31,354 nt of DNA from Polycyclovorans sp046565985. GTDB lineage: Bacteria > Pseudomonadota > Gammaproteobacteria > Nevskiales > Nevskiaceae. Of the stretch, positions 1 to 6,213 are shown in pieces. The notes under the pieces were generated by a model, which worked only from the letters and a program-made list of their open reading frames with translations, ran no database searches and was not told where the DNA came from. A program made the translations under genes and the position numbers. The first letter of the stretch is position 1. Each line of letters begins with the position of its first letter. Location of the stretch: assembly GCA_046565985.1 (NCBI GenBank), contig JBKHXN010000022.1, positions 1 to 31,354 on the forward strand, given 5' to 3'.

Positions 1-405
1 GAGCGCGTCTATCGCGCCTTCATCACCCCGGAAGCGATGGTGAAGTGGCTGCCGCCCTACGGCTTCACCGGCAAGGTGCATTCCATGGATGCACGGGTGG
101 GCGGCGGCTGCCGCATGTCGTTCACCAACTTTGGCACCGGCAAGAGCCACTCTTTTGGCAACCGCTACACCGAGCTCAAGCCCGGCGAGCGGATCCGCTA
201 TGTGGACCAGTTTGACGATCCGAACCTGCCGGGCGAGATGAACGTGACGGTGACGCTCAAGGCGGTGAGCTGCGGTACCGAGATCAGCATCGTGCAGGAC
301 GGCATCCCGGACCTGATCCCTGCCGAGATGTGCTACCTCGGCTGGCAGGAATCGCTCAGCCAGCTGGCGCAGCTGGTCGAGCCCGACATCCCGGATGAGG
401 GTTGA
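1..405 (+). CDS. SRPBCC / AHSA1-type domain protein (5' truncated by window edge)
   Basis: The reading frame is open from the first base, so the start lies upstream of the window. The visible 134 residues begin ERVYRAFITPEAMVKWLPP, the typical early helix of the AHSA1/START-like (SRPBCC) ligand-binding fold (RAF.TPE.. KW). They continue with the beta-strand pattern expected of the fold (GGGCRMSF, YTELKPGERIRYVDQF, TVTLKAV..GTEISIVQDG). The C-terminal helix LGWQESLSQLAQLVE is the family's long closing helix. Family members bind hydrophobic ligands or act as Hsp90 co-chaperone-like modules; no specific ligand can be assigned. The stop codon overlaps the possible TTG start of the DUF559 gene that follows. 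Confidence 0.8.
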   Translation, partial: ERVYRAFITPEAMVKWLPPYGFTGKVHSMDARVGGGCRMSFTNFGTGKSHSFGNRYTELKPGERIRYVDQFDDPNLPGEMNVTVTLKAVSCGTEISIVQDGIPDLIPAEMCYLGWQESLSQLAQLVEPDIPDEG

Positions 406-950
406 AGGTGCACTTCTTGCGGACAGCGCCCCCTCTCCCCAACCCCTCTCCCGCGAGGGGAGAGGGGCAGAAAAGCAAGGCCACACCCTCCTCGCTCACA
501 GGGGGAGAGCGCGCTGCACCAGACTCCCCTCTCCCCTTGCGGGAGAGGGGCAGGGGGAGAGGGGAAGAGCCCGCAACAGCGCCACAGGCTTTCGCGAAGA
601 CGCTCCGCAGGAACATGACAGACGCAGAGCGTCTGTTGTGGCGGCATTTGCGTGCGCGCCGGCTGGGGGGTGAGAAATTCAGGCGACAGCAGCCACTGGG
701 CCCCTACATTGTTGACTTCGTGCATTTCAGTGCGCGGGTTGTGCTGGAAGCAGACGGAGGGCAACACAATGGCAGTGAGTCCGACTCGACGCGCGATGCC
801 TGGTTGAAGCAACAGGGCTTCCCGGTCCTGCGCTTCTGGAACGATGAGATTCTGAAAAACACCGAGGGGGTACTGGAAACCGTTTGGGCGGCGGTGAACG
901 CTGCCGCCCCCTCTCCCCAACCCCTCTCCCGCGAGGGGAGAGAGGGCTGA
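402..950 (+). CDS. DUF559 endonuclease-domain protein embedded in palindromic repeats
   Basis: Residues from about 67 onward form a complete DUF559 (VSR/restriction-endonuclease-like fold) domain: LRRNMTDAERLLWRHLRARRLGG, KFRRQQPLGPYIVDF, ARVVLEADGGQHNG and GFPVLRFWNDEIL. The D of IVDF and the E.DGGQH segment are the likely metal/catalytic residues by family knowledge. The start is uncertain. The open frame begins at a TTG at 402, with another TTG at 537 and the first ATG at 615 (MTDAER), which would trim the conserved LRRN segment. The first ~55 codons and the last ~12 are simply translated repeat DNA (PLPNPSPARGEG and PSPQPLSREGREG). Family members are usually small single-domain proteins of unproven function, often thought to be Vsr-like nickases or nucleases. 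The close association with repeats is described as a finding. Confidence 0.65.
   Translation: MKVHFLRTAPPLPNPSPARGEGQKSKATPSSLTGGERAAPDSPLPLRERGRGRGEEPATAPQAFAKTLRRNMTDAERLLWRHLRARRLGGEKFRRQQPLGPYIVDFVHFSARVVLEADGGQHNGSESDSTRDAWLKQQGFPVLRFWNDEILKNTEGVLETVWAAVNAAAPSPQPLSREGREG
428..564 (+). repeat. Composite palindromic repeat, copy A
   Basis: The left part contains the stem CCCCTCTCCC (443-452), loop GCGAG and GGGAGAGGGG (458-467). About 60 bp later an inverted version (CCCCTCTCCCC, TTGC, GGGAGAGGGG) occupies about 526-550, followed by a further GGGGGAGAGGGG. The element is therefore two related hairpins in opposite orientation. Bases 428-464 are identical to 906-942 in copy B, and the similarity continues with small differences (AGCAAGGCCAC in both). 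Confidence 0.85.
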
Positions 951-1034
951 AGAGCAAGGCCACTCCTTCCTCTCCCCAGGGGGAGAGGGGCCGTAAGCAC
1001 CGCCCCTGATGCCTCCCTCCCACTGCGGGAGAGA
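906..1034 (+). repeat. Composite palindromic repeat, copy B (direct repeat of copy A)
   Basis: This is the same orientation and order as copy A, offset 478 bp. Its first 37 bases are identical to copy A, followed by the shared AGCAAGGCCAC core, a GGGGGAGAGGGG block and a degenerate final hairpin (CTCCCTCCCACTGCGGGAGAG). The last ~45 bases of the DUF559 frame, including its stop at 950, lie in this repeat. The rest fills the gap before prpF. Confidence 0.85.
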
Positions 1035-1066
1035 GCAACAAAGTGAGTCATTGAAGAGATCGCGAT

Positions 1067-2251
1067 ATGTCCCAGGTTCCCCAGATCAAGATTCCCGCCA
1101 CCTACATGCGCGGCGGCACCAGCAAAGGCGTGTTCTTCCGCCTGCAGGACCTGCCGGCGGCGGTGCAGATGCCGGGCGCGGCGCGTGACCGGCTCCTGAT
1201 GCGCATCATCGGCAGCCCGGACCCCTACGGCAAGCATACCGACGGCATGGGCGGCGCCACCTCCAGCACCAGCAAGGCGGTCATCATCTCGAAGAGCGTA
1301 CAGCCCGGACACGACGTGGACTATCTCTACGGCCAGGTCTCGATCGACCAGGCCTTCGTGGACTGGAGCGGCAACTGCGGCAATCTCAGTACCGCGGTGG
1401 GGCCGTTTGCCATCGCCAACGGCTTCATCGAGCGATCGCGCCTGCCGCGCGACGGGGTGTTCCCGGTGAAGGTCTGGCAGGCCAACATCGGCAAGAGCAT
1501 CGTCGTGCACGTCCCCATCCGGGATGGAGAGGTACAGGAAACCGGCGACTTTGAGCTCGACGGCGTGACCTTCCCGGCCGCCGAGATCGTGCTGGAATTC
1601 ATGGACCCCGCCGACGAGAGCGGGGGCGGCGCCATGTTCCCGACCGGGAATCGGGTGGATGAGCTGGTGGTGCCGGGCATCGGCACGCTGCAGGCGACCC
1701 TGATCAACGCCGGCATTCCCACCGTGTTCGTCAACGCCGGGGCGCTGGGCTATGCCGGCACCGAGCTGCAGGCCGCCCTCAACGACGACGCCGTGGCACT
1801 GGCAAGGCTGGAAGTCGTGCGTGCCCACGGCGCGCTGCGCATGGGCCTGATCCGGAGTCTGGACGAGGCCGCCAGGCGCCAGCACACGCCCAAGCTGGCC
1901 TGGGTGGCGCCACCCAGGACCTATACCGCGGCCAGCGGCAAGCTGATCGAGGCGGCCGAGATCGATCTCAACGTGCGCGCACTGTCCATGGGCAAGCTGC
2001 ACCACGCCATGATGGGCACCTGCGCGGTGGCCATCGCCACCGCGGCGGCCATCCCCGGCACGCTGGTGAACCTGGCAGCCGGCGGCGGCGCGCGCGAGGC
2101 CGTGCGCTTCGGCCATCCTTCCGGCACGCTGCGGGTCGGGGCACAGGTCCGCCAGGTCAACGGCCAGTGGACGGTGACCAGGGCTGTCATGAGCCGCAGC
2201 GCGCGCGTCCTGATGGAAGGCTGGGTACGGGTGCCGGGCGACGCGTTCTGA
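1067..2251 (+). CDS. prpF: PrpF-type 2-methylaconitate cis-trans isomerase
   Basis: At 394 residues it has normal PrpF length and fold signatures: N-terminal YMRGGTSKGVFF, GSPDPYGKHTDGMGGATSSTSK, WSGNCGNLSTAVGPFA, and the C-terminal half with KLHHAMMGT. In characterised PrpF the lysine/cysteine pair acts in acid-base isomerisation of 2-methylaconitate during AcnD-dependent propionate catabolism (2-methylcitrate cycle). K70 and C104 here sit in the matching SSTSK and GNCGN contexts. The ATG at 1067 is preceded by GAAGAGA. No prpB, prpC or acnD lies nearby in this window, so it is either separated from the pathway or acts on a related 4-oxalomesaconate/aconitate-type substrate (the PrpF superfamily includes such tautomerases). 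The upstream gap is repeat DNA. Confidence 0.85.
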   Translation: MSQVPQIKIPATYMRGGTSKGVFFRLQDLPAAVQMPGAARDRLLMRIIGSPDPYGKHTDGMGGATSSTSKAVIISKSVQPGHDVDYLYGQVSIDQAFVDWSGNCGNLSTAVGPFAIANGFIERSRLPRDGVFPVKVWQANIGKSIVVHVPIRDGEVQETGDFELDGVTFPAAEIVLEFMDPADESGGGAMFPTGNRVDELVVPGIGTLQATLINAGIPTVFVNAGALGYAGTELQAALNDDAVALARLEVVRAHGALRMGLIRSLDEAARRQHTPKLAWVAPPRTYTAASGKLIEAAEIDLNVRALSMGKLHHAMMGTCAVAIATAAAIPGTLVNLAAGGGAREAVRFGHPSGTLRVGAQVRQVNGQWTVTRAVMSRSARVLMEGWVRVPGDAF

Positions 2252-2595
2252 ACCAACCGGGCTCGGATCCACGCAACCTGGGCGCCTGCGCCATCCGCGC
2301 GGGCCGCGCAGGGGCCCGCACCGGGCGCCGGCTGACCGCCGCCCATGCTGTGCTGCACAAGAAAGCCGGCAACCGCAGCGCAGCGCGCGTTCCGGCCCGT
2401 CCCCGCCCATGGACGGTGACGGGCGTCATGAACCGGTCTTCACCTTTTCATCAAAACAGCGTATGAAGTCTCCCCCATAGCCGGGTGGTGTTCCCTGAAC
2501 CGGCGAGTGGTCGTACCAGACGGATAACCGCAGACGACCCAGGGAGGCGGCGACCAGCCGCCATGTTTTTCAGTGCGAGAACGAGAGGGGATTCA
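2252..2595 (+). other. Intergenic region upstream of the secreted hydrolase
   Basis: This 344-bp stretch has no convincing gene; the long frame running through it lacks family signatures. It contains GC-rich inverted repeats just after prpF (around 2280-2335) with no T-run, and a short less GC-rich stretch (TCACCTTTTCATCAAAACAG, ~2440-2460) where a promoter would be plausible. A hairpin with T5 lies at 2546-2570. Confidence 0.5.
2546..2570 (+). terminator. Hairpin plus T5 in the leader of the hydrolase gene
   Basis: GGCGGC (2546-2551), loop GACCA and GCCGCC (2557-2562) are followed by ATG and five T residues. The structure ends about 25 bases before the chosen start codon at 2596, so it could end an upstream transcript or act as a leader attenuator. 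The stem is only 6 bp, hence the modest confidence. Confidence 0.35.
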
Positions 2596-3606
2596 ATGTT
2601 AACTAGTAAGGCCTTACGGGCCTGTCTGGGGTTGGTGCTGCTGTTCGGCGCCGCCTCGGCCAGCGCCGCGCCGTGTCTGATCTTCGTGCACGGCAAGCAG
2701 ACCAATACCGATACCTTTACCAACTGGACCGCGGCGCGGAACTACTGGAAAAAGGACGGGCGTGATTTCATCAAGGAAGCGACCAAGCAGTTCGCCACGT
2801 CGTACTACGTGGTGGGCTATAACGGCACCAATCCGTATCACGGATCGCAGGCCGCGGGCGAAGTGGCCAACGAGATCGTCAACGCCACCAACGGCGGCGC
2901 GGACGGCGGCGGCAACAAGTGCGCCACCACCTTTGCCAACGGCGGTACGTTCTGGGTGGTTGCCCACTCCATGGGCGGCACGGTCATGGACTTCATCCTG
3001 GGCAACAACGATTCCAGCGACCCCAACTTCAACTTCGGCGGCGCCCCGTTCAGCACGGTGGCGGCACGCCTGAGTCTGGCGATGGTCACGGGTGGCGCGC
3101 ACCGTGGCTCGCAGGGCGCGGACGCGGTCTGCGGTGATTCCAGCGGCGGCTGTAACTTCCTGGCGTCATTCATCCAGGACTGTGATACCGCCACCTTCTG
3201 GCTGCGCAGCGCGGATGACGTACAGGTACGGACTTTCTCCAACGCGCCGGCCAAGAACGTGTACCTCACCGGCGGTTACGAGGCCATCTTCGGCGCCAGC
3301 GCCTGCCTCAGCGGTGAAGACGACGGCGTGGTTCAGTACGCGTCCATCTTCGCCTGCAATGGCTCGGCGGGCACGGGCTACAACAACTCCAACGTCTGCA
3401 ACAACAGCAACAAGCAGGAGACCTCCGGCTTCCGCAACCTGGACGGCTCGCACGAGAACCACGACGACGAGCGTAACGACGTGGATCGCGATACGCGCAA
3501 GGCCATCCCGGACGGCATCTGGAACTGCGGCACGAGCAAGTGCGCGCCCGATACCACGGTGCAGAGCAGCATGAGCACCGCGCAGTTCATCGGCATCCTG
3601 TACTAA
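2596..3606 (+). CDS. Secreted alpha/beta-hydrolase, lipase-like
   Basis: The frame opens further upstream, but ATG 2596 follows GAGAGGGG at good spacing and starts a clear Sec signal peptide (MLTSKALRACLGLVLLFGAASASA|APC, cleavage near 24). The mature protein begins with the oxyanion-side strand CLIFVHGKQTNTDTF (HG at 32-33). It carries the nucleophile elbow VVAHSMGGTVMDF with Ser125, an acidic loop SGEDDGVVQ (D242/D243) and a late His-rich segment GSHENHDDERNDVDRD (H286/H289) that may supply the catalytic His. Cysteines are numerous, as expected for an exported disulfide-bonded enzyme. The 336-residue protein is a probable extracellular or periplasmic esterase/lipase of unknown substrate. 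It lies 12 bases upstream of the next gene, in the same transcription unit. Confidence 0.75.
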   Translation: MLTSKALRACLGLVLLFGAASASAAPCLIFVHGKQTNTDTFTNWTAARNYWKKDGRDFIKEATKQFATSYYVVGYNGTNPYHGSQAAGEVANEIVNATNGGADGGGNKCATTFANGGTFWVVAHSMGGTVMDFILGNNDSSDPNFNFGGAPFSTVAARLSLAMVTGGAHRGSQGADAVCGDSSGGCNFLASFIQDCDTATFWLRSADDVQVRTFSNAPAKNVYLTGGYEAIFGASACLSGEDDGVVQYASIFACNGSAGTGYNNSNVCNNSNKQETSGFRNLDGSHENHDDERNDVDRDTRKAIPDGIWNCGTSKCAPDTTVQSSMSTAQFIGILY

Positions 3607-3618
3607 CGGAGCACCATC

Positions 3619-4671
3619 ATGAAAACCATACGATACGCACTGCTCCTGTGCGCCACCACGCTGAGTGGTCTGGCACACGCGCAGCCGGCACAACCCACCG
3701 TCAAACCCCTGGCCCTCAGCGCGGCGGAAGATTACGCGCAGCTGGCCCGGTATCCGCAGTGGTCCACCGTGCTGGAGGCGGGCGCCACCGACCCGATGCT
3801 GGCCGACCGCATGCCCTCCCGCCAGACCATCCTCGGGCCCAACGGCGCGGGGCCGCGCCTGACGGTCTGGGCCTCCACCATCAGCGCGATGCCGGGTGAG
3901 ACCGTCACCCTGTACGCCGCGCTGGCGAGCACCGCCACCGGCCTGCGCAGCCTGGTCGAGGGCGTGGGCACCGCCCAGTCCGCCGTCAGCGGCGCGCGCG
4001 TGAGCGCGGAGCTGATCACGCAGGACATGGGCAGCCTGGGTACGGTCAGCTACCTCGACGACGGTGTGGCGCCAGACGCCAAGGCCGGCGACGGCATCTA
4101 TGTGGCGCGCTTCACCCTGCCGTCGGACAAGACCCCGGCACTGGGCCAGGCCGAGAGCGTGATGGTGAAGGTCACCGCCGTGCTGGCCAACGAAGAGCGT
4201 CGCCAGATCGCCGGCGGCTTCCAGTTCAGCAATCCGGCCGCGCGCCTCACCGGGCGCTACACGGACGTGGTGCGTGACGGCAATCTCGTCATCGCCGCCG
4301 AGCTGGACGTGCTGGCCCCCGGCCGCGTGTACCTCTCCGGTACGCTCGCCGACGTCGCCGATCTGCCCTTTGCCACCGCCCAGGCGGCGCAGGTGCTGCA
4401 GCCCGGCAAGCAGTGGATGGAGCTGTCGTTCTACGGGCTGGCCTTCCACGACCGCGCCGTGAACGGTGCCGCCAAGCTGGTCTCGGTGGCGGCCACCTCC
4501 ACCAACGGCATGCCCAATGCCCTGGGCCCGGTGGTGAGCAATGCGCACGTCACCAAGACCTACAGCCTGGGGCAGTTCACCCGCGCCTCGTTCAACGAAC
4601 CGAGCCTGGTGGAAGCGGCCCAACGTCTGCAGATCGACGCCGGCATCCAGCTGGCCCCGGCCCTGCAGTAA
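3619..4671 (+). CDS. Secreted protein with a 'choice-of-anchor X'-like beta domain
   Basis: An ATG preceded by CGGAGC starts a signal peptide (MKTIRYALLLCATTLSGLAHA|QPAQ). The central part carries LTVWASTISAMPGETVTLYAAL and GTVSYLDDGVAPDAKAGDGIYVARFTLP. The D-DG..PD..AGDG-Y segment is the hallmark I associate with choice-of-anchor X or Ig-like secreted domains, and could bind calcium. The rest is predicted beta-rich with no catalytic motif. The gene follows the hydrolase by 12 bp and precedes a strong terminator, so the two are probably co-transcribed; it may be a chaperone, anchor or companion of the hydrolase. The family call is moderate and the function unknown. Confidence 0.6.
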   Translation: MKTIRYALLLCATTLSGLAHAQPAQPTVKPLALSAAEDYAQLARYPQWSTVLEAGATDPMLADRMPSRQTILGPNGAGPRLTVWASTISAMPGETVTLYAALASTATGLRSLVEGVGTAQSAVSGARVSAELITQDMGSLGTVSYLDDGVAPDAKAGDGIYVARFTLPSDKTPALGQAESVMVKVTAVLANEERRQIAGGFQFSNPAARLTGRYTDVVRDGNLVIAAELDVLAPGRVYLSGTLADVADLPFATAQAAQVLQPGKQWMELSFYGLAFHDRAVNGAAKLVSVAATSTNGMPNALGPVVSNAHVTKTYSLGQFTRASFNEPSLVEAAQRLQIDAGIQLAPALQ

Positions 4672-4690
4672 GCGCAGCAGCAGTAACAAG

Positions 4691-4715
4691 AGGGCGGCGC
4701 GAGCCGCCCTTTTTT
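4691..4715 (+). terminator. Rho-independent terminator of the hydrolase operon
   Basis: AGGGCGGC (4691-4698), loop GCGA and GCCGCCCT (4703-4710) are followed directly by T residues to 4715. It lies 20 bases after the stop of the upstream gene and just before the 3' end of the opposing tRNA. Confidence 0.9.
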
Positions 4716-4753
4716 GTGGCCGATGCGCGCAAGCGGGATGCCGGCCGCCTGAA

Positions 4754-4830
4754 TGGTGGGCCCACCAGGACTTGAACCTGGAACCAAAAGATTATGAGTC
4801 TTCTGCTCTGACCAATTGAGCTATAGGCCC
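4754..4830 (-). tRNA. tRNA with CAU anticodon, probably tRNA-Ile2 (lysidine-modified) rather than tRNA-Met
   Basis: Read on the minus strand from 4830, GGGCCTA pairs with TGGGCCC to form a 7-bp acceptor stem with one G-T. The discriminator is A and the CCA is encoded (4754-4756). D-loop (AGCTCAATTGGTCAGAGC), anticodon arm (GAAGA CTCATAA TCTTT) and T-arm (CCAGG TTCAAGT CCTGG) are complete. The anticodon is CAT. The GAGCAG..GACTCATAATC..TTGGT context resembles bacterial tRNA-Ile2, whose C34 is converted to lysidine by TilS, more than elongator tRNA-Met. It cannot be the initiator because the first pair is Watson-Crick and the anticodon stem lacks the three G-C pairs. Confidence 0.9.
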
Positions 4831-4980
4831 GCGCTGCGGGAGGTAGTGTAAGGGAACCCTCGGCCGCCGACCGAGTCCCACCGATCACGGGGCTGCGTCC
4901 GCCTGCCCGCAGTATGCGTATAGGCTTATGCTGTACAACGCCCCAAGCGGGCCTCAATCCGATTCATCAGGAGATACGGT

Positions 4981-5298
4981 ATGACGACTTCATTTTCCAA
5001 GAAACCCCTCGCGCTCGCCCTGGGCGCGGCGATGTCGCTGGCCGGCATGGCGGCGCAGGCTTCCACCTTCCAGGCCACCGATCTGGGCGCGGGCTACATG
5101 CTGGCCTCCGCCGGCGACGCCAAGACCGGCGAGCACAAGTGCGGCGAAGCCAAGTGTGGTGAGGGCAAGTGCGGTGAAGGCAAGTGCGGCGAGAAGAAAG
5201 CCGGCGAAGCCAAGTGCGGTGAAGCCAAGTGCGGCGAGAAGAAAGCCGGCGAAGCCAAGTGTGGTGAGGGCAAGTGCGGCGAGAAGAAGGGCAAGTAA
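4981..5298 (+). CDS. hvfA: HvfA/bufferin-like RiPP precursor with eight ExKCG repeats
   Basis: A 105-residue secreted peptide. AGGAG (4969-4973) lies 7 bases before the ATG. The Sec signal peptide is MTTSFSKKPLALALGAAMSLAGMAAQA|STF (cleavage near 27). After a short spacer the rest is a pentapeptide array. EHKCG, EAKCG, EGKCG, EGKCG, then EKKAG; EAKCG, EAKCG, then EKKAG; EAKCG, EGKCG, then EKKGK. That gives eight Cys (54, 59, 64, 69, 79, 84, 94, 99). In the Haemophilus HvfA system, EGKCG cysteines are converted by the DUF692 enzyme to oxazolone/thioamide groups that bind Cu(I); here three motifs are EGKCG and five are variants. The DUF692 and DUF2063 genes follow directly. A periplasmic or exported copper-binding role is inferred from the family. 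Confidence 0.9.
   Translation: MTTSFSKKPLALALGAAMSLAGMAAQASTFQATDLGAGYMLASAGDAKTGEHKCGEAKCGEGKCGEGKCGEKKAGEAKCGEAKCGEKKAGEAKCGEGKCGEKKGK
5181..5261 (+). repeat. 45-bp tandem duplication within the precursor's repeat array
   Basis: The 36 bases at 5181-5216 are identical to 5226-5261, a 45-bp period that encodes nine of the protein's pentapeptide boundaries including the Cys-free EKKAG block. Identity at synonymous positions indicates a recent duplication rather than selection on the protein alone. Confidence 0.85.
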
Positions 5299-5305
5299 GC
5301 ACCAC

Positions 5306-5352
5306 GGCTGCGGGGGTGTCCTCCCCTTGCACCCCCGCAGCCGGCGGTTTTT
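5306..5352 (+). terminator. Strong hairpin plus T5 between RiPP precursor and modifying enzyme (attenuator)
   Basis: A perfect 13-bp stem is formed by 5306-5318 (GGCTGCGGGGGTG) and 5330-5342 (CACCCCCGCAGCC), with an 11-base loop. GGCGG and five T residues (5348-5352) follow, ending three bases before the ATG of the DUF692 gene. It should terminate most transcripts after the precursor and let some read through. The GGCGG at 5343-5347 is also the only possible Shine-Dalgarno for the next gene. Confidence 0.8.
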
Positions 5353-5355
5353 GAC

Positions 5356-6213
5356 ATGACAGCCATCACTCCCCATGTTCAGGGCGCCGGACTGGGTCTG
5401 CGGCGGGCCCTGCTGGATCCGCTGGCAGAGGCCCGGTCCGATGCCGCGGGCATCGGCTTTCTGGAGGTGGCGCCGGAAAACTGGATGGGCCTGGGAGGCA
5501 AGCTCGGCCGGCAGTTCCGCTCGTTCACCGAGCGCTTTCCGTTTGTGACCCACGGCCTGTCGCTGTCCATCGGCAGCCCGGCGCCGCTGGACGAAGCCTT
5601 CGTGCACGAGCTCAAGGATTTTCTCGATCTGCACGGCATTCACGACTACACCGAACATCTCACCTACTGCTCGGACGATGGTCATCTCTATGACCTGATG
5701 CCGATCCCCTTTACCGAAGAGGCGGTCCACTACGTGGCCGCACGGGTGCGCCGCGTGCAGGAGATCCTGGAACGCCGCATCGCGCTGGAAAACGCCAGTT
5801 ACTACGCCGCGCCGGCCCAGCAGATGAGCGAGCTGGAGTTCATCCGGGCCGTCATCCGCGAGGCGGACTGCGACCTGCTGCTGGACGTGAACAACATCCT
5901 CGTCAACAGCATCAACCACCGCTATGACCCGGTGGCGTTCCTGGACGCGCTGCTCGCCGAGCGGGTGCGCTATATCCACGTGGCCGGCCATTATGTGGAA
6001 GCCGAGGATCTGCGCGTGGATACGCATGGGTCGGCGGTCAGCGATCCGGTCTGGGCGCTGCTGGACCGCGCCTACGCCCGGCTGGGGCCCGTGCCCACGC
6101 TGCTGGAACGCGATTTCAACATCCCGCCGCTGGCGGAGCTGATGCAGGAGCTGGGGCAGATCCACCAGCTGCAGCAGCGCCACAGCGCGCCGCGGCAGGT
6201 CGTGCATGGCTGA
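5356..6213 (+). CDS. hvfB: DUF692 multinuclear non-heme iron-dependent oxidase (MNIO), HvfB-like
   Basis: At 285 residues it is the usual length for MNIO/DUF692 TIM-barrel enzymes. Signatures in order: GAGLGLRR (10-17), FLEVAPENWMG (35-45), THGLSLSIGSPAPLD (65-79), EHLTYCSDDGHLYDLMPIPFTEEAV (100-124), ALENASYY (143-150), LLLDVNNILVNSINHRYDP (174-192), YIHVAGH (206-212), DTHGSAVSDPVW (222-233) and TLLERDFNIPPLAEL (248-262). Likely iron ligands by family pattern are H66, E100, E146, D177, H212, D222, H224 and E251. It should convert precursor cysteines to oxazolone/thioamide using O2. The ATG directly follows the attenuator T-run, and the gene overlaps hvfC by 8 bases. Confidence 0.92.
   Translation: MTAITPHVQGAGLGLRRALLDPLAEARSDAAGIGFLEVAPENWMGLGGKLGRQFRSFTERFPFVTHGLSLSIGSPAPLDEAFVHELKDFLDLHGIHDYTEHLTYCSDDGHLYDLMPIPFTEEAVHYVAARVRRVQEILERRIALENASYYAAPAQQMSELEFIRAVIREADCDLLLDVNNILVNSINHRYDPVAFLDALLAERVRYIHVAGHYVEAEDLRVDTHGSAVSDPVWALLDRAYARLGPVPTLLERDFNIPPLAELMQELGQIHQLQQRHSAPRQVVHG

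Noticed and set aside
428..1034. CRISPR array
   Set aside because: The repeats are large palindromes in only two composite copies, flank a coding gene and lack regular spacers.
704..2410. Long minus-strand open frames opposite prpF and other genes
   Set aside because: They have no start context or family motifs and mirror strongly coding plus-strand genes; such shadows are expected at this GC content.
4853..4876. ECF-sigma-like promoter (GGAAC ... GTC) upstream of the hvfA gene
   Set aside because: GGAACC overlaps a short inverted repeat and the promoter side of the divergent tRNA; the -10 part is weak. Bufferin genes can be ECF-controlled, but the sequence alone does not support it.
5094..5369. 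Serine/proline/histidine-rich minus-strand ORF over the precursor array
   Set aside because: It is the antisense image of the ExKCG repeats, with no ribosome binding site or signal.
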